A stretch of DNA of 64,000 nucleotides from Cristatella mucedo (taxonomy: Eukaryota; Bryozoa; Phylactolaemata; Cristatellidae). The stretch is taken from contig WPIO01000134.1 in the NCBI GenBank assembly GCA_009760855.2, forward strand, positions 860,001 through 924,000, written 5' to 3'. Positions 11,314 to 22,110 of the stretch are shown here, in pieces. The stretch's first letter is position 1; each line of letters starts with the position of its first letter. A model generated the notes under the pieces. The model was not told where the DNA came from, searched no databases, and saw only the letters and a program-made list of their open reading frames with translations. The position numbers and the translations under genes are program-made.

Positions 11314-11487
11314 AGCTGATTTAACGGCCTCTTTTTGTATAGCGACAGTAGAGCCTTTACGGCTATCGCTCGCACCGCTTGCAGTGGCGATAAAGGATCG
11401 CCCACCGCAGAAATCGAACCCACGACCTCGGGACCGAGGTCGTGAAGGCAACCGCCTTACCTACTGTGCCATCACGGCTCACTACCA
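11314..11487 (-). mobile_element. tRNA-derived SINE, family 2, copy a
   Basis: On the minus strand the head reads as a tRNA-like sequence starting 'gagccgtgatggcacagtag' with a B-box 'gggttcgattt', followed by a body ending 'tgtcgctatacaaaaagagg'. Matching copies are at 22,682 and 47,701. A true tRNA gene is unlikely because the same non-tRNA body follows in every copy. Confidence 0.7.
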
Positions 11488-11668
11488 ATGCTGCAGCAGT
11501 GGCCGCCGAAGCCGTGTCGACCTGACGCAGCAGCCACTGCACGAAGTCCGACGCGTGCAAGCGAGCAACGAAACACGGCCTAAAAACCAACCTGTCTTTT
11601 CTATCTTCATTAGTCTTCGAGCCTCTTTTTCAAAGACCGTCTTTTATTCTTTATCTCTTTCTTTTTAA

Positions 11669-11862
11669 TTGGAATTTCTACCTTTGTATAAGGAATTTTC
11701 GCAAATTAGCTATCATAGCATCTAACCTAACCTTTGAAAAAGGATATTTTGGATGGAGACCTGCTCTCTTTCTAACCTCTTCTCTCTAATACGCTTGGCA
11801 TGCGCTCCAAATTTTTCATCCTTCCGCCACATACAATCCTCATTTTCTGAGATGTTTATAAA
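11669..11862 (-). pseudogene. Possible Polinton-type gene remnant
   Basis: The minus strand reads EDCMWRKDEKFGAHAKRIRE, then after a frame change GLHPKYPFSKVRLDAMIANL and a stop. The AT-rich base use matches the polymerase half, and the strand is the same. I do not recognise a named family. If it belongs to the element, the GC-rich block 10,560-11,660 is an insert in it. Confidence 0.3.
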
Positions 11863-12090
11863 ATAAATATACAATAAAATATACATCAAATATAAAATAT
11901 ATGTACTATAAAAAAATCTCTAAATTAAAACTCAAACATGAAATACTATTAAGATAAACAAGACTGATTAGAATACTATGTTTTTGAACAGTATGGAGAC
12001 AGAGATGCGATTAGCACGAGACAACCGAACGAAGCGAGGTTGGCGATGTGCGAGTGTCGTGCCCTAGGCTACATAAAGTTCAAAAACATA

Positions 12091-12279
12091 CTACTGCTGT
12101 GACTTTACCGCCTCCGTCTGACGCGCCTTACGTACTGCGACAGTTAACGTATGATTGGGGATTAGTTGCGGGGCTTCTGAAAGTCTGAGGTCGGACAAAC
12201 CCGCCACCAGGTGACCTCGGATCAGCTCATCTTTCATCGCGCCGTAGCGCCGTGTGTAGATTAAACAGCGCTCTTCCAA
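12091..12279 (-). pseudogene. Gag fragment of a Ty3/gypsy-type LTR retrotransposon, copy 1
   Basis: A 62-codon frame contains YGAMKDELIRGHLVAGLSD, then LSEAPQLIPNHTLTVAVRKA and ARQTEAVKSQQ. This matches the pattern of animal gypsy-type Gag just before the zinc knuckle ('DELIRD.IV.G..D..L.E.L', 'LTL..A', 'A...E'). Only this fragment remains; no pol is nearby. The same fragment lies at the left of the gene half in copies 2 (37,430-37,580) and 3 (59,840-59,990), so it predates the duplication. Confidence 0.5.
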
Positions 12280-12585
12280 CTGATTACGTACGCGGGCGCA
12301 GGCAGACCACTAAAGCTGGTTCGCAGGAGCATATATTCGTACGTGTGCCTGCAGCGCTCCCCCGGACACAACTGCCCTCTCAGGTTGGCGTTCTCTCCTC
12401 TCCCACTCCTTCCCAGCCACAACTCATCCCGTGAGTTGGCGGGAGGACAATGCCGGCATGTGGATAAACCGCGGCCGTCAGACCACAGCTGTGCGCTGGC
12501 CTGTCCCTAGGCCACTTGTCCCGGTCTGCCTGCGCTTGCAGTGTGCCGGCGAGCCCAGCGATCTGAGCACAGAGAACCATGAACC
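12255..12585. other. Unit-1-specific segment interrupting the gag fragment border
   Basis: About 330 bp is present here but absent from copy 2, where 'gtagcgccgtg' joins 'cacac' directly (37,570-37,590). The short shared 'gtg' at both edges allows either an insertion here or a deletion in copy 2. No coding signal. Confidence 0.45.
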
Positions 12586-12924
12586 ACACCGTGCACACGG
12601 AGAAGCTAAATCGTGCAGTGCGAATGCCTCGGTAGACTCACCCGGATATTGACAGCGGTGGTTTAACACAGCCGAATCGTAGATGATATTTCTTCGAGTT
12701 TTGAGATTGTCGTCAAATTTTCATATCGTGACATCCAATGTTTTAACTTGGGGTCGACTACCGTGTTTTCGCTTGCTCCTGCACGCTGTAACATTAAATT
12801 TCCGCTCAAAAGAAGCTCAGCTCGTATGCAGTTGAGTTACGCGACTCCAAAACGGACATAAGTGACGTAGTTCTGAGCTTTTCTAGCGGAAATTATCCCT
12901 GTCAGGTAAAATCGGCATGGCCGT

Positions 12925-13041
12925 GATTAAGCGACCAAGATCTTGCTGAGGTCGTGGGCTCGAGCCCCAAGGCATATGTGAAGTGCCTGAATAGAGATAG
13001 AGTTCTCTTGGGGCGCTATACAAATGAATTTTATTTATTTA
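12925..13041 (+). mobile_element. tRNA-derived SINE, family 1, 5'-truncated
   Basis: Contains the B-box region 'gtgggctcgagcccc', the body 'gcatatgtgaagtgcctgaa' and the tail 'ttggggcgctatacaaatga' followed by AT-rich repeats. It is absent at the matching place in copy 2 (near 38,205), so it inserted only in unit 1. The A-box half is missing. Confidence 0.7.
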
Positions 13042-13237
13042 ACTGCGACCCGGCAGCGACAGCCAGCGGAGTTGCCCCGAGTGACGGAGTGCCCGGAAGC
13101 GTTGGGTAGCTACCGTCATCCGAGCTGACGAGACTGGACTGTCACGTGATTATCACTGCTCGCTTTCGAGTAGTAGGCCGCCGGGGAGCGCTTCGCTGTA
13201 AGTCAGCGGTTTGTTTCGCTCTGTACTGGTCGCTCGG

Positions 13238-13345
13238 TACATAAGGAGCAGAATGTCGAGGCGAATTTAATTGTGTATGCGCGTGGTTGCGTATTTGCAA
13301 GCGCTAGCCTACGCACGGAGCCCGCTAGATCTTGGTAAACCCTGT
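13238..13345 (+). promoter_or_regulatory. Putative promoter and first non-coding exon, resident gene copy 1
   Basis: 'tacataag' at 13,238 aligns with 'catataag' (38,592) in copy 2 and a full TATATAAG (60,890) in copy 3, about 340-510 bp upstream of the first coding exon. A plausible splice donor 'cttg|gtaaac' follows near 13,335, and the coding exon has its own acceptor, so the leader would be spliced. In this copy the TATA box is mutated. Prediction only. Confidence 0.3.
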
Positions 13346-13578
13346 AACTTGTTTACGATGACCTAGCAGCTCCCTGGGAGTGGTGGGGCGAGCGCATATT
13401 CGTCAATATATCTCTCTCACGCGAGGCTGTGTTGGAATGTTGTCGGACGCTGGTGACATAGATATTCAAATGGTGTTAGGTGCAGCTGCGGTACTCATAC
13501 TTGGCTTCGTGTCCCTGCAGTTGAGCATATGGCTAGTCCGTTTTATGACGACGTTAACCTTTCTTGCCTTGTTTGCAG

Positions 13579-16438
13579 TTCGCAATGGGTCGCAGCTCGT
13601 CTTCGAGCAGCGATGACGGGTGCGATTATGCCAAAAAGCTGTGGAAGAAGGAGCAGAAGAGATTGAAGAAGCTTGCCAAGGTATCGTTGACTGTCTGCAA
13701 CCGGAAATTAGGCATGGGTGCTTCCTAGGCTATCCATGTTCCAACTAAAGGTAGGGTAGACAACGTTGGGACAGTGTAGGCAGCAGGGATTAGGGATTGG
13801 ACGATTGTTATACGCTATAACCGTACCGCTCGTTGCTGAAACCATCATCGGTACCTGAACTCACGTCGGCAGCCTCGACCACTGCCAGGTGCTATTGGCA
13901 CCCTCCTTGGCTTTGCTGAGCTTTTGCCTTGCAATCGTCGTTCCGCTGCTACCATGCTTTGCATGGCATCAGCGATTCGCAAGCTCGACGTTTTAACAAA
14001 GAAGCATAATAGGTCTAGGGGTCGTCACACCTTCTGTGCATCGTGTGCAGCAGCCGACGACCAGCTTTTAGCTGGACCTGGGCTGTTTCTGTATGAGTGC
14101 CCTGAGGCATGCGTGAAAGATGGGTTTTCAGTCACTAGACTTTCTCATGTACATCGTTTTTCCGTTTTGAAGTTGTATTTGTTATATTATTGGCTAAGCT
14201 CTACGTTGGTTTACAGACTGTAGTTCTGGTGCACAGTTTCGAATTAGCTACCCACTCGAGCGTGTCTGCTCAGTTGCACACAGGGAAGGATTGGCTCCAG
14301 CCATTGCAGCTTGGCCGATCAAGCACAATAGTTTTTCTTAACTTAAGCCACCAGTCACTTGGGCTGCTGGCATGCAATTGTGATGAGCTGGATTTTACTT
14401 GCCTCGTTTTAGCATGGAGGACATCACGGCTATCCTCATGGTCATGCTCCGCCAATGGTGAGTAGGCTGATGTAGCACCGCAGGAGACTGGATTTCTGTA
14501 TGTAGGGGACAGCTGTTTTCACAAATTTCTGACCAGGTCTTGCTGTGCTTTTATTTATTTCTGTGGTGGCCCTTCGATCATGGCAGATCGCCCCTCTGCT
14601 TACAGTTGAGTGCAGCTAACGTATTGTGACCCACTCCATCTGTTGGTAGTTGTGACAGATTTCTTAATCATGTAGTCAGCAAGTTTAGTGTTTCAGATTT
14701 CTTTCCTGCACTTAGACAGGAATCTTATGGTAGTTAAAAGTGCCAAGTAACCCGTTTGATAACAAAGGAGGGTCCAAAGAGTCCACTGACAAAGCTAATA
14801 GGCTCTGCATAGCATATTCTTTTCAACCTCAGAGCAGAATCTCAACTTGCTAGCTTTAGCACCACCTATTTAGAACAGCATTTAGTGGGTCCCCGTGATT
14901 CGTCCTTCGTGTGCTTATGCATGCTGACACTGTGCATGCTACCACTAACCACATTTGCATGCTGAACCTGTGCACTTCACCCCTAACCATGTTATTCATG
15001 TTTATCAAGCATGATATTACTCACAATCGCGCTTCCCTTTGCAGCAAATGTGAAGTGCCTAAAAAGAGATTGAGTTCTCTGAAGGCACTTTATTAATTGC
15101 ATTATTATTATTAATATTATTACTAGCAGTCGAAAGAAATCACAGTGGATCACTGAAAAAGAAGGAAGCAGAAGCGCACTGTTTTGGTCGGCAGGGGAGT
15201 CTTGTGGTGCTGTTCCTCGCAAATGCTTGATGCAAACATCTTGAACTCGGATGTCATATAAACATCAGCTGCAGCAGATTGATACCGCTGGAGACATCTT
15301 TTGCTTGCAGATTAGTGCCAGCAGTACAGCTGCTTGACGGTCCAGCTCACACTGTCCATAGTGATCATTTTAAACATACTAACTGAATTTCGTTATAGTG
15401 TAATTCTTTACGCTGAGTTTCTCTGAGAAATGGTCATGCTGGTACTGCATACATTGACTGTGGAGAACCCAAAACATACTGCATTTCTTTAGTGCCCCAT
15501 GAGAACTTAATCTCTATCCAGGAGCTTTAAATATGGTCCGGGTATCGAGCCGACGACCTTGATCATTAAAGGCAAGAACATATCCTGTGCCAAGGAAACT
15601 CACATTACCAACTGGCTCCGGACTTAGTTCACTAGAATGAAAATACGATTCAATCTTTTGAGATTGTGTTTGCAACTGATAGGAGAGCGTACAAGATTGA
15701 ACCTGCGGTTACAAACCGTCGTAATCGTATGGTGCTACACAGCTTCAAACCTTCTAACTAAGGAGGTGTCGTCGGCAGCAATTAGATTTGGGCCCTGTTC
15801 GGTCGCAAGGCCAAGCTTAGCTATTTAAAGTTATTCTTTTTGTTCTAGGGAATATCCATTGGGATTGTTGCACCACCGATTCAACGTCCAGGAGGTAAGT
15901 TTCACTCCTGCTACCGGCCTTGTTATTTGGTAGGTATGATCATGGTGTGAACCGAGAATGTAAACACACATTGGGTACATAATTTCTAGGTCGGCTCGAC
16001 AGAACTAGTTGGTTGTGCTCGATCGCTGCTGCCTGTCAATGCTGGCAAAATAAATGTGTGCTGGCGTGTAGCTGCCTATCGACGTTCTTGCAGGGGTTGC
16101 AATGGCACCGACAGCTTACCCTTCGGGTTCGATCTACCCTGGTGGAGCAACTGGTTACCCTGGTGGAGCAACTGGTTACCCTGGTGGAGCAACTGGTTAC
16201 CCCGGTGGAGCAACTGGTTACCCTGGTAGTGCTTCGGGATATCCTAGTGGTGGCTATCCATCGGCACCGGGAGCTTATCCACCGGCTCCAGGAGCTTATC
16301 CATCGGCACCAGCTTATCCGTCGGCACCGGGAGCTTATCCATCGGCACCAGCTTATCCATCGGCACCAGCTTATCCAGGCGCCTATCCACCGGCTGGTAG
16401 TGCTTATCCTCCTCCACCACCGGGATCCTACCCATCAG
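13579..16438 (+). CDS. Gly/Pro/Tyr-rich protein gene, copy 1 (4 exons seen, 3' end not found)
   Basis: Exons: 13,579-13,680 (ATG 13,585; MGRSSSSSSDDGC then a Lys-rich helix with WKKEQKRLKKLAK); 14,413-14,457 (HGGHHGYPHGHAPPM); 15,849-15,894 (GISIGIVAPPIQRPG); 16,094-16,438 (VAMAPTAYPSG, four ATGYPGG-type repeats, then YPSAP/YPPAP repeats). Every border has AG/GT and phases agree (0, 0, 1). Animal and plant proteins with such Tyr-Pro-Pro/Gly repeats are flexible, low-complexity proteins; the role of this one is unknown. Copies 2 and 3 keep the same exon series, with amino-acid changes mainly inside repeats. The next exon is uncertain, since a LINE fills the following intron. Confidence 0.7.
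14866..15128 (+). mobile_element. LINE (CR1/L2-like) 3' end, unit-1 insertion
   Basis: Carries the family's 3' untranslated sequence, from 'agcatttagtgggtccccgt' to 'gcctaaaaagagattgagtt' and 'aaggcactttattaattgca' with ATT repeats. Copy 2 has an uninterrupted 'ttactagctttagcagttga' (near 40,566), so this is a private, heavily 5'-truncated insertion in the intron. Confidence 0.75.
15490..15605 (-). mobile_element. Old SINE family 1 copy, intron before exon 3
   Basis: Reversed tail 'ccatgagaacttaatctcta' and a decayed tRNA-like head. Also present at 40,937 and 62,967, so it inserted before the unit was copied. Confidence 0.6.
16137..16232 (+). repeat. 21-bp coding tandem repeat (expanded in copy 1)
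   Basis: The unit 'ggtggagcaactggttaccc' plus one base repeats about four times in frame, encoding ATGYPGG. Copies 2 and 3 have one full unit plus one diverged unit. A downstream 'tatccatcggcacc' based repeat is also longer here. Repeat number therefore differs between paralogues without breaking the frame. Confidence 0.85.
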
Positions 16439-16469
16439 GTATATTTTTGATGCAAGCTTGTCTGATTGT

Positions 16470-16612
16470 TAACATATTTCATTTGTATTCCACCCCAAGA
16501 GAACTTAATCTCCATTCAGGCACTTCACATTTGCCTCGGGGCCCAAGCCCACAACCTCAGCCAGACCTTGGCTGGGGCAAGCACCCTAACCGCTGGACCA
16601 AGCTAGCTGTTT
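16470..16612 (-). mobile_element. SINE family 1 in intron after exon 4
   Basis: Reversed copy with tail 'ccaagagaacttaatctcca', B-box complement and A-box complement 'ccgctggacca'. The same insertion is at 41,770 and 63,785, so it predates the triplication. Confidence 0.7.
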
Positions 16613-16705
16613 GACTGCAGCACTTTAGAAATGACGTGCTTTGTTACATGTAGCCACTTCCAGCAGCGCCATCCAAGCCGCAGTCGGCCTTACATTTGTC
16701 CGCTG

Positions 16706-16870
16706 TTACAAACAGGCACCATAGTTGACTTTGCCGAAATTCAATTGAAGATATTTTGCTACCATCCATGTGCAGATGTCCAATAATAATAATATTATTA
16801 TTATTACATTTGATATAGCGCCCTCAGGGAACTCAGATCTCTCTCTAGGCACTTTACATTTGCTGCAAGT
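16706..16870 (-). mobile_element. Chimeric LINE fragment: 3' tail joined to internal RT sequence
   Basis: On the minus strand the LINE 3' tail with ATT repeats runs directly into DICTWMVAKYLQLNFGKVN, which is internal reverse transcriptase sequence. The same junction occurs at 20,840 and 45,705. Absent at the matching place in copy 2 (near 42,015). Confidence 0.6.
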
Positions 16871-18510
16871 CTTAGTTTCATCAACAATTACGAACATATA
16901 TATTAGATACGATCGTGCTTGCCTATAATCGTTACGCTACCGTCGTCAGTTTGCTTTGCTTCATATGTGTTTACGGTTGCTGGGAATGGTGCCCTAGTAT
17001 AATCTAAAAGAGCCCAGGTTTAAGCTGTCTGGGTGGCCTAAGGCTTTGCTTGTTCTCAATTAAAAGCATTGTCTCGTGCAACTCTGCCCGATATCCCTCT
17101 AGAACTGTAAATCACGCCAACGTGAACGTGGTGGGTGATCATCAGGCCTGCTATTACACAAGCAGCCCATCTTAATGCCTGTCTTTAGATTGTTCACTCA
17201 ACGTTGATAAAACCCTAGTAACATATGAGATGGTTATTGATGGCGATCTCGACCTGCTAGTTTTAACCGAGACCTGGCTTAAATCAACCAACTGTCCGAC
17301 TATTACCGATGCCACTGTGTTTCTGTGTTCCACAATGTTTCTCGTTCTTTCATACCCCTAGATTAATACAAACCAGTAAGGAAGTCGCTATTGTCGCCTG
17401 TTCCAGTCTCTCATACCAACCATTTGCATTCCCCTCGCAGCAATCTTTCGATTTTCTTGTTTTAAGAACCTCCGACAACAAGTTTCCAATAGTGGCAGTA
17501 ATCTATCGTCCACTTCATCAGGTACTACGTCCTCATTTATCACCGTTTTCTCTTATTTCATTTTAATTCTGCGTCAGAAATTGATCTTTCCTCGTTATGG
17601 GTGATTTCAACATTCATTTGACCTCAAACTATGCCTTATGTGCTGAATTTGTACACTGACTGGCTCTTTCTCTTGTGGCTCAATGCGCATGATGCAAATC
17701 ACAACAAGGGTCACACATTTAATAAATACTCTCCCACAAGTGTATGCTATCATCCTCTATTATTACCAAATCCTGGTGATCTGATCATATGTCGATCTCG
17801 TTTAATTTACAGTGTGTGCCCTTCTCTGCATCCAAAATCACCTGTGAATCACGAAACCACAAGAATCAAGACATTGGTGTATCTTAGCCCTTGCTGCTTA
17901 AGCCTCCATCCGACCAGTGATCATTAGTAGAATCCTACAACACGACACTTGCTGACGTGCTCAACGAGTTTGCCCCACTGACTAGGCATAAATGTCGATC
18001 CTAAAAAAGGTCAAATCTAGGTTCTACAAAAATATTCTTGAATTACAGATGCACAATCAAAAAATGCTGACTACCATCAACCATCTCCTTAACTGCTCCC
18101 GGATTCACTCCTTGCTAAGGGATCCTTGTGGTGAACTAGCCGATTGCTTTTCTAGCTTCTTTTTCAGCAAGATAGACAAGATCAGAGAGTGTATACCTAT
18201 GATTTCGGTATTTCTGTCATGACTCCCCCTTACTGACATCAATACTGGACTCATATCCATCGATTCCATGCACTTCCTCGATGTCTACATTCAAGGAGGC
18301 CACGAATGATCTTACCCTTATAGTGATCTCCCAGTCAAATACTACTACTAGTTCTCTAGACCCTATTCCCACTGTCCTACTTCTACAATGCTTAGATCTG
18401 CTGCTGCTACTACGCATAACTATCAGAATAAACATATCCTTAGCCTCAGGTCAGGTCCCTGCACCTTTCAAAAAGGCTGTAGTGAGGCCACTAATTAATA
18501 AAGCAACGCT

Positions 18511-20041
18511 ATAATAATAATAATAATAATATTGCACTTGATAAAGCGCCCTCAGAGAACTTAATCTCTTTCTAGGCGCTTTACATTTGCTGCAAAGTGA
18601 TACGCAATAGAATAGTAAGTAAAATCATGCTTGAAAAACAAACAAAATGAATAACATGGTTAGGGGTTACATGCACTGGGTCAGCATGCAAATGTGGTTA
18701 GTGGCAGCATGAACAGTGTCAGCACGCATAAGCACATCGGGGACGAATCACAAGGACCCACTAAATGCTGTCCTAAATAGGAATGTTTTTAAGTTTCTTT
18801 TAAATGTGGTCAGGTCAGGGGATGTTCTGATGCAGGTCGGGAGGGAGTTCCAGGCTGTGGGAGCATACGAGCTAAATGCACGGTCTCCAAAGGATTTAAG
18901 GTTTGTACGAGGTATTTCTAGACTGTTGGATTCCGAAAAGCGAGTGGTACGATGCTTTGCCTGATGGGGTAGTATCTCTGAAAGATAGGCTGGAGCCATA
19001 GAATGAAGAGACCTAAAAGTGAGCGACAAAACCTTGAAGTCAATCCGTTGCTTGACTGGTAACCAGTGCAGGTCGGCGAGAAGTGGAGTAATGTGGCAAC
19101 TGCGACGCTCACGGCAGACAAGCCTAGCTGCAGAGTTTTGCACCAGCTGCAATCGCCTGATCGCACATGCTGGTAGGCCAGTAAGCAGTGAGTTGCAGAA
19201 GTCGAGACGAGATGTCACGAATGCATGGACCAACTTGGACGTGGTATCCTTATCTAAACAAGCCCTAATTTTAGCAATGTTATGAAGCTGAAAATAGGCT
19301 GATTTGACTGTGGAGCTGATGTGGTCGTCTAACGAGAGGTCGCTTTGGAATATGACACCTAGATTTCGAGCTGATGCAACTGGAGATATGCTGGCAGAGC
19401 CAATTTTGAAAGTCAGCCTTTCCAATTTCTGAATAACACTAGGTTTGCCCATAACTAGTAAGTTAGTTTTATCATCGTTTAGTTTTAGAAAATTTGCTGC
19501 CATCCATGATCGGATGTCATCAATGCATGCAGCAAGTGAGTTGAGAGAATTTGAGGTGCTCGAAGGCTGGGAGGGATCAAAGCAAAGGTACAACTGAGTG
19601 TCATCCGCATAGAAGTGAAAGCCTAGATTGTGCTTGGCAATCACATCAGCGAGAGGGAGAGTATAGACGGTGAAAAGGACCGGACCTAGCACAGAGCCCT
19701 GAGGTACTCCATATTTTAGAGGTACTTCAGATGATCTTTGTCCATTCACATCAACACTCTGGAGTCTCCCACTGAGATAGGACCTGAACCACTGCAGAGC
19801 AGTGCCAGTGATGCCCAGGCGAGATGAGAGGCGCTCTAGAAGTACTTTGTGATCGATGGTATCAAAAGCTGCCGAAAGATCGAGCAAAACAAGAAGAGAC
19901 ACTCTACCCATGTCTGCATTCCTAAGTAGGTCGTTGTATACCCGAAGCAATGCTGACTCTGTGGAGTGATTAGCTCTAAAGCCAGACTGGAACTTACTAG
20001 CAAGGTGTGAGGTTTCGATATACGAGTTCAGCTGGTCTGTC
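18511..20041 (-). mobile_element. Young 5'-truncated CR1/L2-like LINE nested in the older LINE
   Basis: Its ATT-rich 3' tail is at the left (18,511-18,600) and its truncated 5' end at 20,041. Flanking 'acgct' (18,506-18,510 and 20,042-20,046) is a likely short target duplication. The matching site in copy 2 (near 43,660) is uninterrupted, so it inserted after the units separated. Confidence 0.85.
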
Positions 20042-20043
20042 AC
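18748..20043 (-). CDS. LINE reverse transcriptase, 5'-truncated but open
   Basis: An unbroken 431-codon frame begins within the RT 'fingers' (QLNSYIETSHLASKFQSGFR) because the 5' part was lost at insertion. Catalytic palm landmarks follow: DLSAAFDTIDHKVLLERLSS, GVPQGSVLGPVLFTVYTLP and FHFYADDTQLYLCF with the two catalytic Asp. Then come NFLKLNDDKTNLLVMG, LGVIFQSDLSLDDHIS and a C-terminal part ending TAWNSLPTCIR and FKRNLKTFLFRTAF, typical of the CR1/L2/Jockey side of LINEs. There is no endonuclease. The open frame indicates recent insertion from an active source. It is probably not expressed as a functional protein, because the true start and endonuclease are missing. Confidence 0.9.
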   Translation of the reverse strand: MTDQLNSYIETSHLASKFQSGFRANHSTESALLRVYNDLLRNADMGRVSLLVLLDLSAAFDTIDHKVLLERLSSRLGITGTALQWFRSYLSGRLQSVDVNGQRSSEVPLKYGVPQGSVLGPVLFTVYTLPLADVIAKHNLGFHFYADDTQLYLCFDPSQPSSTSNSLNSLAACIDDIRSWMAANFLKLNDDKTNLLVMGKPSVIQKLERLTFKIGSASISPVASARNLGVIFQSDLSLDDHISSTVKSAYFQLHNIAKIRACLDKDTTSKLVHAFVTSRLDFCNSLLTGLPACAIRRLQLVQNSAARLVCRERRSCHITPLLADLHWLPVKQRIDFKVLSLTFRSLHSMAPAYLSEILPHQAKHRTTRFSESNSLEIPRTNLKSFGDRAFSSYAPTAWNSLPTCIRTSPDLTTFKRNLKTFLFRTAFSGSL

Positions 20044-20621
20044 GCTAGAACAAGAACACTAGATCAGCGGCCGTTCATTGTCCCGTTCCTATCGCAGACA
20101 CTGGAACAAGTTGTGGCAAACCAACTGAACTCTTATATCGATACCTCAAACTTAGCAAGTAAGTTCCAGTCTTGGCTTAGAGCTAATCACACCACAGTCA
20201 GCATTGCTCAGGGCGTAAAATGACCCTATGAATGCAGACTTAGGTAAAGTCTCTCTGCTTGATTTTTCGGCAGCTTTTGATACTATTGATGACACATTCC
20301 TTTTTGAGCCTCTTGAATCGCGCGTGTGCATCAGTGGCACTGCACTGCAATGGTTTAGGTCCTATCTCAGTGGGAGACTCCTGAGTATTGACGTGAATAT
20401 ACATGGATCATCCGAGGAACCACTTAAATTGGGTGTACCTCAGGGCTATGTGCTCGGTCGGCTTCTTTTCACAGTTTATACTCTGCGTCTTGCCGATGTG
20501 ATCACCAAGCACAATCAAGGCTTTCACTTCTATGCAGATGATACTCATTTGTACTTTTGCTTAGATCCCTCACAGCCCTCGAGCATGTCGAGTTCTCTAC
20601 ACACCCTTGCTGCATGTATTG

Positions 20622-20840
20622 CTGACACAGTGCATGCTGCCACTAATCATACATGCATGTTGACCCTGTGCATGTCATCCTTAACCTTGTTATTCTTGTT
20701 TTTTCAGCATGCTACTACTAACCATTCGATCCTGCTTCTTTTGCAGCAAATGTAAAGTGCCTAGAAAGAGATCTGAGTTCTCTGAGGGCGCTATATCAAA
20801 TGTAATAATAATAATAATATTATTATTATTGGTGACATCT
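20622..20840 (+). mobile_element. LINE 3' tail nested inside RT coding sequence
   Basis: Between LAACI and DICT of the RT there is a family 3' untranslated tail ending in AAT/ATT repeats. 'tattgctgaca' before and 'tattggtgaca' after look like a target duplication. The copy-2 equivalent is at 44,235-45,705, further split by a solo LTR. Confidence 0.7.
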
Positions 20841-21831
20841 GCACATCGATGTTAGCAAACTATCTTCAATTGAATTTCGGCAAAGTCAACTTACTAGTTA
20901 TGGGCAAAGCAAGAGTGATTCAGAAAGTAGAAATTCTGCCACTCAAAATCAGCTCGACCACCGTATCTTCTCTTGCATCTGCACGGAATCTGGGTGTCCT
21001 GTTCCAAGGTGATCTTTCATTAGACGACCACATCAGCCTACAGTCGTCTTCCTACTTTTAGCTGCATAGCATTGCTAAAATTTGGGTTTGTTTAGGCAGG
21101 GATACCACATCTAAATTGGTCCGTGCATTTGTGACATTCTATCTTAACTTCTGTAACTCACTGCTTGCTGCCCTACCGGCCTGTGATATCAGGCGATTAC
21201 AGCTGGTGCACAACTTTTCAGCTAAGTTCATATGTCGTGAGCATCACAATTGCCACATCACCACTTCTCGTCGATCTGCACTGGATCCCAATCAAGCAGC
21301 ATATCGACTTCAAGGTTTTGTCACTTACTTTTATGTTTCTTCATTCTCTGGCTCCAGCCTACATTCTACTTCTCTCCAGCCTACTACTCCCACACCAGGC
21401 GAAGAATCGTACAACCCGCAGTTCTGACTCGAATCTTTTGGCCATACCTTACGAACTTCGAAACCGTTTGAGACCATGCCTTTAGTTTGTATGCTCCCAA
21501 AGCCTGGAGCTCACTACCGCTGCACGTTACAACGTCCACTGACATGACAACATTTCAGAAGGAGCTTAAAATGCGACTTTTATTACAGCATTTGATGGGT
21601 CTTTGTGATTCTTTCTTCGTGTACATGTACTTGCTTGCACTAGGCTTGCTGCTTGTGGATGTAACCATCAAACATTTGTAATGCTTTATATGCAGCATCT
21701 GCCCAGTGAGAGATTCAGCTCTCTGAGGGCGCTATAAACATGTATTATTATCATTGTTATTAGTACTAGCGGTCAGTTGGTTCATGCAAATTTGTAGTGC
21801 ATATTGAGACAGTGCGTGTCTTTTTCTTTAG

Positions 21832-22110
21832 GTCGGTAAAGCAAGATTATGGTATGCATCGTCTAATCCATCGGTCCTGAGAGCTGCCAAAATTGCAGCC
21901 TGGAGGACGTTGATTATGATATCTGTTTTCCTGCCCTCTTAAGAATGCAGGATTTCATTTCGCACGCTCGGTTTGAGCAGTGCCAGGTTGTATGTGATAC
22001 TTTCTTCGCTATGCTTGGAATGCCCGTCGCTATGAATACCGAATTTTGTCAATGTTTTTTGTCCTGCATTCTTGTTACTCTATGTTCTTGTGCAATGGCC
22101 GGGTCATCAA
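21832..22110 (+). pseudogene. Candidate downstream exon or gene remnant, copy 1
   Basis: After a pyrimidine-rich acceptor 'tttttctttag' the sequence reads VGKARLWYASSNPSVLRAAK in one frame, to a stop near 21,942. A second frame holds FISHARFEQCQVVCDTFFAM. The copy-2 equivalent (46,848-47,140) has the second frame open for over 90 residues, while here it is broken by an extra base and a stop. Either frame could be the real one. The link to the Gly/Pro/Tyr gene upstream is unproven. Confidence 0.3.

Larger units (their letters stand above)
17130..21765 (+). mobile_element. CR1/L2-like LINE, long decayed copy of unit 1 (interrupted)
   Basis: A LINE body on the plus strand with many stops. Endonuclease-type pieces are LVLTETWLKSTN (17,260) and MGDFNIHL (17,598). 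A linker is followed by the start of the RT (SLDPIPTVLLLQCLDLLL, 18,353). The RT continues after an inserted younger LINE (18,511-20,041), with FSAAFDTID (20,265), PQGYVLGRLLFTVYTL and FHFYADDTHLYFC (20,523). The C-terminal part runs to about 21,560, then a 3' tail ends in ATT/ATC repeats near 21,765. A LINE 3' tail is nested within the RT at 20,622-20,840. The paralogous copy is 42,180-46,770. Confidence 0.8.

Noticed and set aside
10591-11319. Overlapping long ORFs (242 aa plus strand, 212 aa minus strand)
   Set aside because: GC-rich low-complexity sequence lacks stops on both strands; translations are Ala/Arg/Ser-rich with no domain and no counterpart in other units.
13924-14223. 99-codon ORF conserved in units 1 and 2
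   Set aside because: Lies in the intron between coding exons 1 and 2; conservation matches general duplication identity and unit 3 is broken.
16244-16435. Minus-strand repetitive ORF over the Tyr-Pro exon
   Set aside because: Shadow of the plus-strand repeat exon, which has splice sites and consistent phase.
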